From assembly GCA_016794585.1 (NCBI GenBank), contig JAEUJM010000032.1, positions 124,001 through 188,000 of the forward strand: 64,000 nucleotides of DNA, in the 5' to 3' direction. The notes below the pieces were generated by a model, which did not search any database, was not told the origin of the DNA, and saw nothing but the letters and a program-made list of their open reading frames with translations. Positions 61,347 through 64,000 of this stretch are shown piece by piece; positions within the stretch are counted from its first letter, which is position 1; the number at the start of each line of letters is the position of its first letter. The stretch comes from Acidimicrobiales bacterium (GTDB lineage Bacteria > Actinomycetota > Acidimicrobiia > Acidimicrobiales > DATDAH01). A program made the translations under genes and the position numbers.

Positions 61347-62000
61347 ATGAGCCAACGCATCGGTGCCGCTGCCGGCATCCTCTTCATCGTCCTCAGCTTC
61401 GCCACGCTGGGACTGGCGCCGCCGCCCCCCGGTCTCGACGCGACGCCGGCGGAGGTCGTCGAGCACTTCGCCGACAACACGGGGGGGCTCCAGGCCATGA
61501 GCCTGCTCTTCGCCTTGGCCATCGCCGCCGCCACCGTGTGGTTCGGCGCGGTCCGCGCCCACGTGTGGACGGGCGGGGACTCCGCGCCGTGGGCCCCGGT
61601 CGCGACGGTGGGCATGGCGGTGGTCGCCGTCTCCTGGCTGCTGATCGGCGCGATCGTGAGCGCGACGGCGCTCCAGCTCGAGGACCTCGACCCGGGGACC
61701 GTCCTCTTCGCCGGCACGCTGACGGACATGGCGAACTTCGCCAGCCAGCTCGGCATCGCACTGCTGGCCCTCGGGGTGAGCGCCGGTGCCCGCGAGCGAC
61801 GGTCCCTCCCGACCTGGCTCGTGGTGGTCGGCGCCGTGATGGCCGCGATCTCCCTGCTCTCCACCGCCGGCTTCGCCACGGACGCGGCGTGGGTGGAGGC
61901 CACCCTCTACGCCTCCTGGCTGCCCTTCGTCGTGTGGTTCGTCGGCGTGTCAGTCGTGATGTGGCGGGCGGCGCCCGCTGAGGTGTCTGCCGCGGCCTGA
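61347..62000 (+). CDS. Membrane protein, probable target of divergent regulator
   Basis: A 217-residue protein with about six hydrophobic segments (GAAAGILFIVLSFATLGLA; LLFALAIAAATVWFGAVRAH; VGMAVVAVSWLLIGAIVSA; WLPFVVWFVGVSVVMWRA). The pattern is reminiscent of DUF4386-like membrane proteins. CCAGGAGGGAACCC precedes ATG. Function unknown. It shares the promoter region with the XRE/NB-ARC regulator. Confidence 0.8.
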   Translation: MSQRIGAAAGILFIVLSFATLGLAPPPPGLDATPAEVVEHFADNTGGLQAMSLLFALAIAAATVWFGAVRAHVWTGGDSAPWAPVATVGMAVVAVSWLLIGAIVSATALQLEDLDPGTVLFAGTLTDMANFASQLGIALLALGVSAGARERRSLPTWLVVVGAVMAAISLLSTAGFATDAAWVEATLYASWLPFVVWFVGVSVVMWRAAPAEVSAAA

Positions 62001-62020
62001 CGCGCGCCGGGGTCGGCGCC

Positions 62021-62068
62021 TTCCGGGTACTCCCCTCTGTTCTGGACCGCACGGGGGAGTACCCGGAA
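62021..62068 (+). terminator. Long hairpin after membrane-protein gene
   Basis: Perfect 15-bp arms TTCCGGGTACTCCCC (62021-62035) / GGGGAGTACCCGGAA (62054-62068), loop 18 nt, 20 nt beyond the stop. No T-tract. Confidence 0.6.
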
Positions 62069-62118
62069 CGAGGCGTTGCGCCAGCCGGGGCGCTGCGTAC
62101 GGCACCTACCATCCGGGG

Positions 62119-63498
62119 GTGGGCACCCGCGCGATCCGCACGATCACCGAGCCGGCGCGGGAGGTGCCGGTCGTCGCCGAGGCCGACGTCGTCGTGGTGG
62201 GGTCCGGGCCGGGCGGGCTGTCCGCCGCGCTGGCCGCCGCCCGTGCCGGCGCCGACGTCGCCCTGGTCGAGCGCTTCGGCTGCTTCGGGGGCAACATCAC
62301 CGCCGTCGGGGTCGAGGGGTTCGCCTGGTACCGCCACGAGCGCACGGTGGAGGCCGGCGGGCTGGCCGCCGAGTTCGAGGCGCGCGCCGCGGCCATGGGC
62401 GCCGCTGTGCCCGAGAGCCAGTCGCAGTCCTACGAGCTCGACTCCGAGGGCTTCAAGGTGGTGGCCGACCGCCTCGTCGAGGAGGCTGGCGTTCGCCCGA
62501 TGCTCCACCGGGCCTTCGCCGCGCCGATCCTGGACGGCGACGTCGTCGCGGGGATCATCGTCGAGTCCAAGGCCGGGCGCGAGGCGATCGCCGCGCGGGT
62601 GGTCATCGACGCCACCGGCGACGCCGACGTCGCCCACCGGGCCGGCGCCCCCACGCGGCGCACGCCCCGCGAGGAGATGATGGCGGCCTCGGTCATGTTC
62701 CACCTCGCCGGGGTGGACAAGCGCCGCTTCCTCGAGGGGGTGGCCGCCGACCCCCAGACCTACGCCGACTGGAGCGGGCCCGACGCCTGGTCCATCGAGA
62801 CGAGCGGCAAGGAGGACGGCCTCTTCTCGCCCTTCCTCAAGAAGCCGTTCGACCGGGCCATCGCCGATGGCCTGCTGCCCGCCGACCTGACCACCATCGC
62901 CGGCACCTGGGGGGCGATGCACGACTCGGGCGAGCTCACCTACCTCAACGTGTTGCACCTCGACGCCTGCGACGGCACCGACCCCGACGACCTCACCCGC
63001 ACCGAGATGGAGGGCCGGCGCCAGGCGCTGCTCGCCATCGAGGCGCTACGCCGCTACACGCCCGGATGCGAGGACGCCCGCCTCCGCAACTTCGGCATGA
63101 CCGTGGGCATCCGTGACACCCGCAAGATCGAGGCCCGCTACGACCTCACCGAGGACGACGTGCGCCACGAGGGTCGCTTCGACGACAGCATCGGCATCTT
63201 CCCCGAGTTCATCGACGGCTACGGCGTGCTCATCCTGCCCACGACCGGCCGGTACTTCCAGGTGCCGTACCGCTGCCTCCTACCCACCGGGGTGCGCGGT
63301 CTGCTCGTCGCCGGCCGGGCCACCGGGGGTGACGCACTGAGCCATGCCGCCACCCGCAACATGGCCTGCTGCGCGGTCACCGGCCAAGGCGCCGGCGTGG
63401 CCGCGGCGCTGGCCGTGCGCTCCGGGGTGGACGTGAGCGACGTGGACCTCGGTGCGTTGCAGGCCGAACTGGCTCGACAGGACGTCCGTCTGGCCTGA
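62119..63498 (+). CDS. FAD-dependent oxidoreductase (FAD_oxidored family)
   Basis: A 459-residue flavoprotein. The dinucleotide motif ADVVVVGSGPGGLSAALAAARAGADVALVER near residue 22 is followed by the GCFGGNITAVGVEG motif of the PF12831 family and RVVIDATGDADVAH. The C-terminal GLLVAGRATGGDALSHAATRNMACCAVTGQGAGVAAALA is the second FAD contact. Substrate unknown. The GTG at 62119 has only a G-run as ribosome site. Confidence 0.87.
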   Translation: MGTRAIRTITEPAREVPVVAEADVVVVGSGPGGLSAALAAARAGADVALVERFGCFGGNITAVGVEGFAWYRHERTVEAGGLAAEFEARAAAMGAAVPESQSQSYELDSEGFKVVADRLVEEAGVRPMLHRAFAAPILDGDVVAGIIVESKAGREAIAARVVIDATGDADVAHRAGAPTRRTPREEMMAASVMFHLAGVDKRRFLEGVAADPQTYADWSGPDAWSIETSGKEDGLFSPFLKKPFDRAIADGLLPADLTTIAGTWGAMHDSGELTYLNVLHLDACDGTDPDDLTRTEMEGRRQALLAIEALRRYTPGCEDARLRNFGMTVGIRDTRKIEARYDLTEDDVRHEGRFDDSIGIFPEFIDGYGVLILPTTGRYFQVPYRCLLPTGVRGLLVAGRATGGDALSHAATRNMACCAVTGQGAGVAAALAVRSGVDVSDVDLGALQAELARQDVRLA

Positions 63499-63518
63499 CC
63501 GCGGGCGGGGCGGGCCCG

Positions 63519-63538
63519 ATTGATGCAAACGGATCAAT
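63519..63538. promoter_or_regulatory. AT-rich dyad upstream of PAS gene
   Basis: ATTGAT-N8-ATCAAT, the most AT-rich stretch nearby, 94-113 bp upstream of the start at 63632. Candidate operator. Confidence 0.4.
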
Positions 63539-63631
63539 TGCCGCCGGGAGGGCGTGCCGCAGCTTGAGACGGAGGTCAACGGGGCCGACAGAGTCGAAAG
63601 GGGGCGGCGAGGACGACGACGGACGGGAACC

Positions 63632-64000
63632 GTGCTGCCCACCACCATGCTGCCCACGACGAGGACGACGGCGCCGACACCGGCGCAACTGCTCGCCGCG
63701 CTGCCCCAGGCACTGATCGCCACGGACCTCGACGGGCGCGTCACCTGGTGGACCGGTGCCGCGGAGGCGCTCTACGGCTGGTCCGCGGGGGAGGCGGTCG
63801 GGCGGCCGGTCTCCGAGCTGATCGTCCCGGAGCCGATCCGGGACCACGCGGCCCGGTTGCGGGGGGAGGCCCTGTCGGGCACCCCGTACGCCGGTCACTT
63901 CACCCTCTGCCGCAAGGACGGCTCGACCTTCCCCGCCCACGTCATGAACTCGCCGGTGTGCGACGAGGACGGCGTCGTGGTGGGGCTGCTCGGGATCGCC
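63632..64000 (+). CDS. PAS-domain signalling protein (partial, C-terminus beyond window)
   Basis: The first 123 codons of a gene cut by the window edge. A PAS domain covers residues ~25-120: LPQALIATDLDGRVTWWTGAAEALYGWSAGEAVGRPVSELIVP and LCRKDGSTFPAHVMNSPVCDEDGVVVGLLGI. The N-terminus is Thr/Pro-rich without a membrane helix. Likely a sensor kinase, phosphatase or diguanylate cyclase; the output domain is not visible. Start GTG 63632 or ATG 63647. Confidence 0.82.
   Translation, partial: MLPTTMLPTTRTTAPTPAQLLAALPQALIATDLDGRVTWWTGAAEALYGWSAGEAVGRPVSELIVPEPIRDHAARLRGEALSGTPYAGHFTLCRKDGSTFPAHVMNSPVCDEDGVVVGLLGIA

Overview
This 64 kb window is chromosomal sequence from a very GC-rich actinobacterium. 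The lineage is inferred from gene content: ECF42-type sigma factor, mycothiol-linked maleylpyruvate isomerase-like protein, F420-type luciferase-like oxidoreductase, InhA-like FabI, WYL-type regulator, encapsulin-type ferritin and many acyl-CoA enzymes. The mix resembles the class Acidimicrobiia (Iamia/Ilumatobacter-like), but no rRNA or marker gene is present to prove it. I saw no tRNA, rRNA, CRISPR array, insertion sequence or prophage. Coding density is high, and most non-coding gaps hold a GC-rich 3'-end hairpin or an operator-like dyad.

Layout. 1-2.5 kb: a PIG-L deacetylase cut by the window edge, a self-regulating ArsR/low-molecular-weight-phosphatase fusion with a glyoxalase-fold partner, and a SnoaL-like gene with an in-frame stop near its 5' end. 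2.6-6.5 kb: a small protein plus DUF4386 membrane protein pair next to a large LAL-type LuxR regulator, separated by four copies of one 7-bp half-site. 6.6-12.6 kb, all minus strand except one regulator: EncFtn-like ferritin, ECF42 sigma factor with its DGPF/YciI partner, DUF1697, MDMPI-like, thioesterase, an XRE regulator (plus strand) and DUF899. 12.7-19.5 kb: luciferase-like oxidoreductase, small hypotheticals, a flavin-binding protein, the divergent katG/oxyR pair and a ketopantoate-reductase-like gene. 19.6-27.9 kb: quinone oxidoreductase behind a SoxR-box-like promoter, AlkZ-like HTH_42 protein, DUF1275, amidohydrolase, Bax-inhibitor-1, an endonuclease III-like glycosylase and an acyl-CoA synthetase. 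28-37.6 kb: lipoprotein, alpha/beta hydrolase, DUF2889, MerR/methyltransferase divergon, YetF-like pair, NADP-type glutamate dehydrogenase, intradiol-dioxygenase-like lipoprotein, SpoIIAA-like protein and a large secreted CAP-domain protein. 37.8-41.6 kb: an ABC-F protein with a leader peptide and RBS-masking hairpin, a glyoxalase-fold protein, RtcB and DUF5522.

41.8-46 kb is an arsenic island: methyltransferase, a second ArsR/phosphatase fusion, an AqpS-like aquaporin, an arsenate reductase, and a divergent ArsR/ArsI pair. The likely logic is arsenate reduction, downhill export of arsenite through the channel, and cleavage of organoarsenicals by ArsI. No Acr3 or ArsB pump is visible.

47.9-53.8 kb holds TatA and the most interesting locus: a four-gene, fully overlapping operon dabB-dabA-purK-like-fabI from a leaderless promoter. 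DabAB is a two-protein, energy-coupled inorganic-carbon accumulator, and its zinc ligands are intact. The third protein is a PurK relative with its ATP-grasp core deleted. The fourth is a complete InhA-type enoyl-ACP reductase. The arrangement suggests a link between bicarbonate supply and fatty-acid or purine carboxylation chemistry.

53.8-64 kb: a short WYL-type regulator, a conserved hypothetical, a tandem acyl-CoA dehydrogenase fusion, an orphan branched-chain-type substrate-binding lipoprotein, an XRE/NB-ARC/TPR regulator with a 10-bp-arm operator, a membrane protein, an FAD oxidoreductase and the start of a PAS-domain protein.
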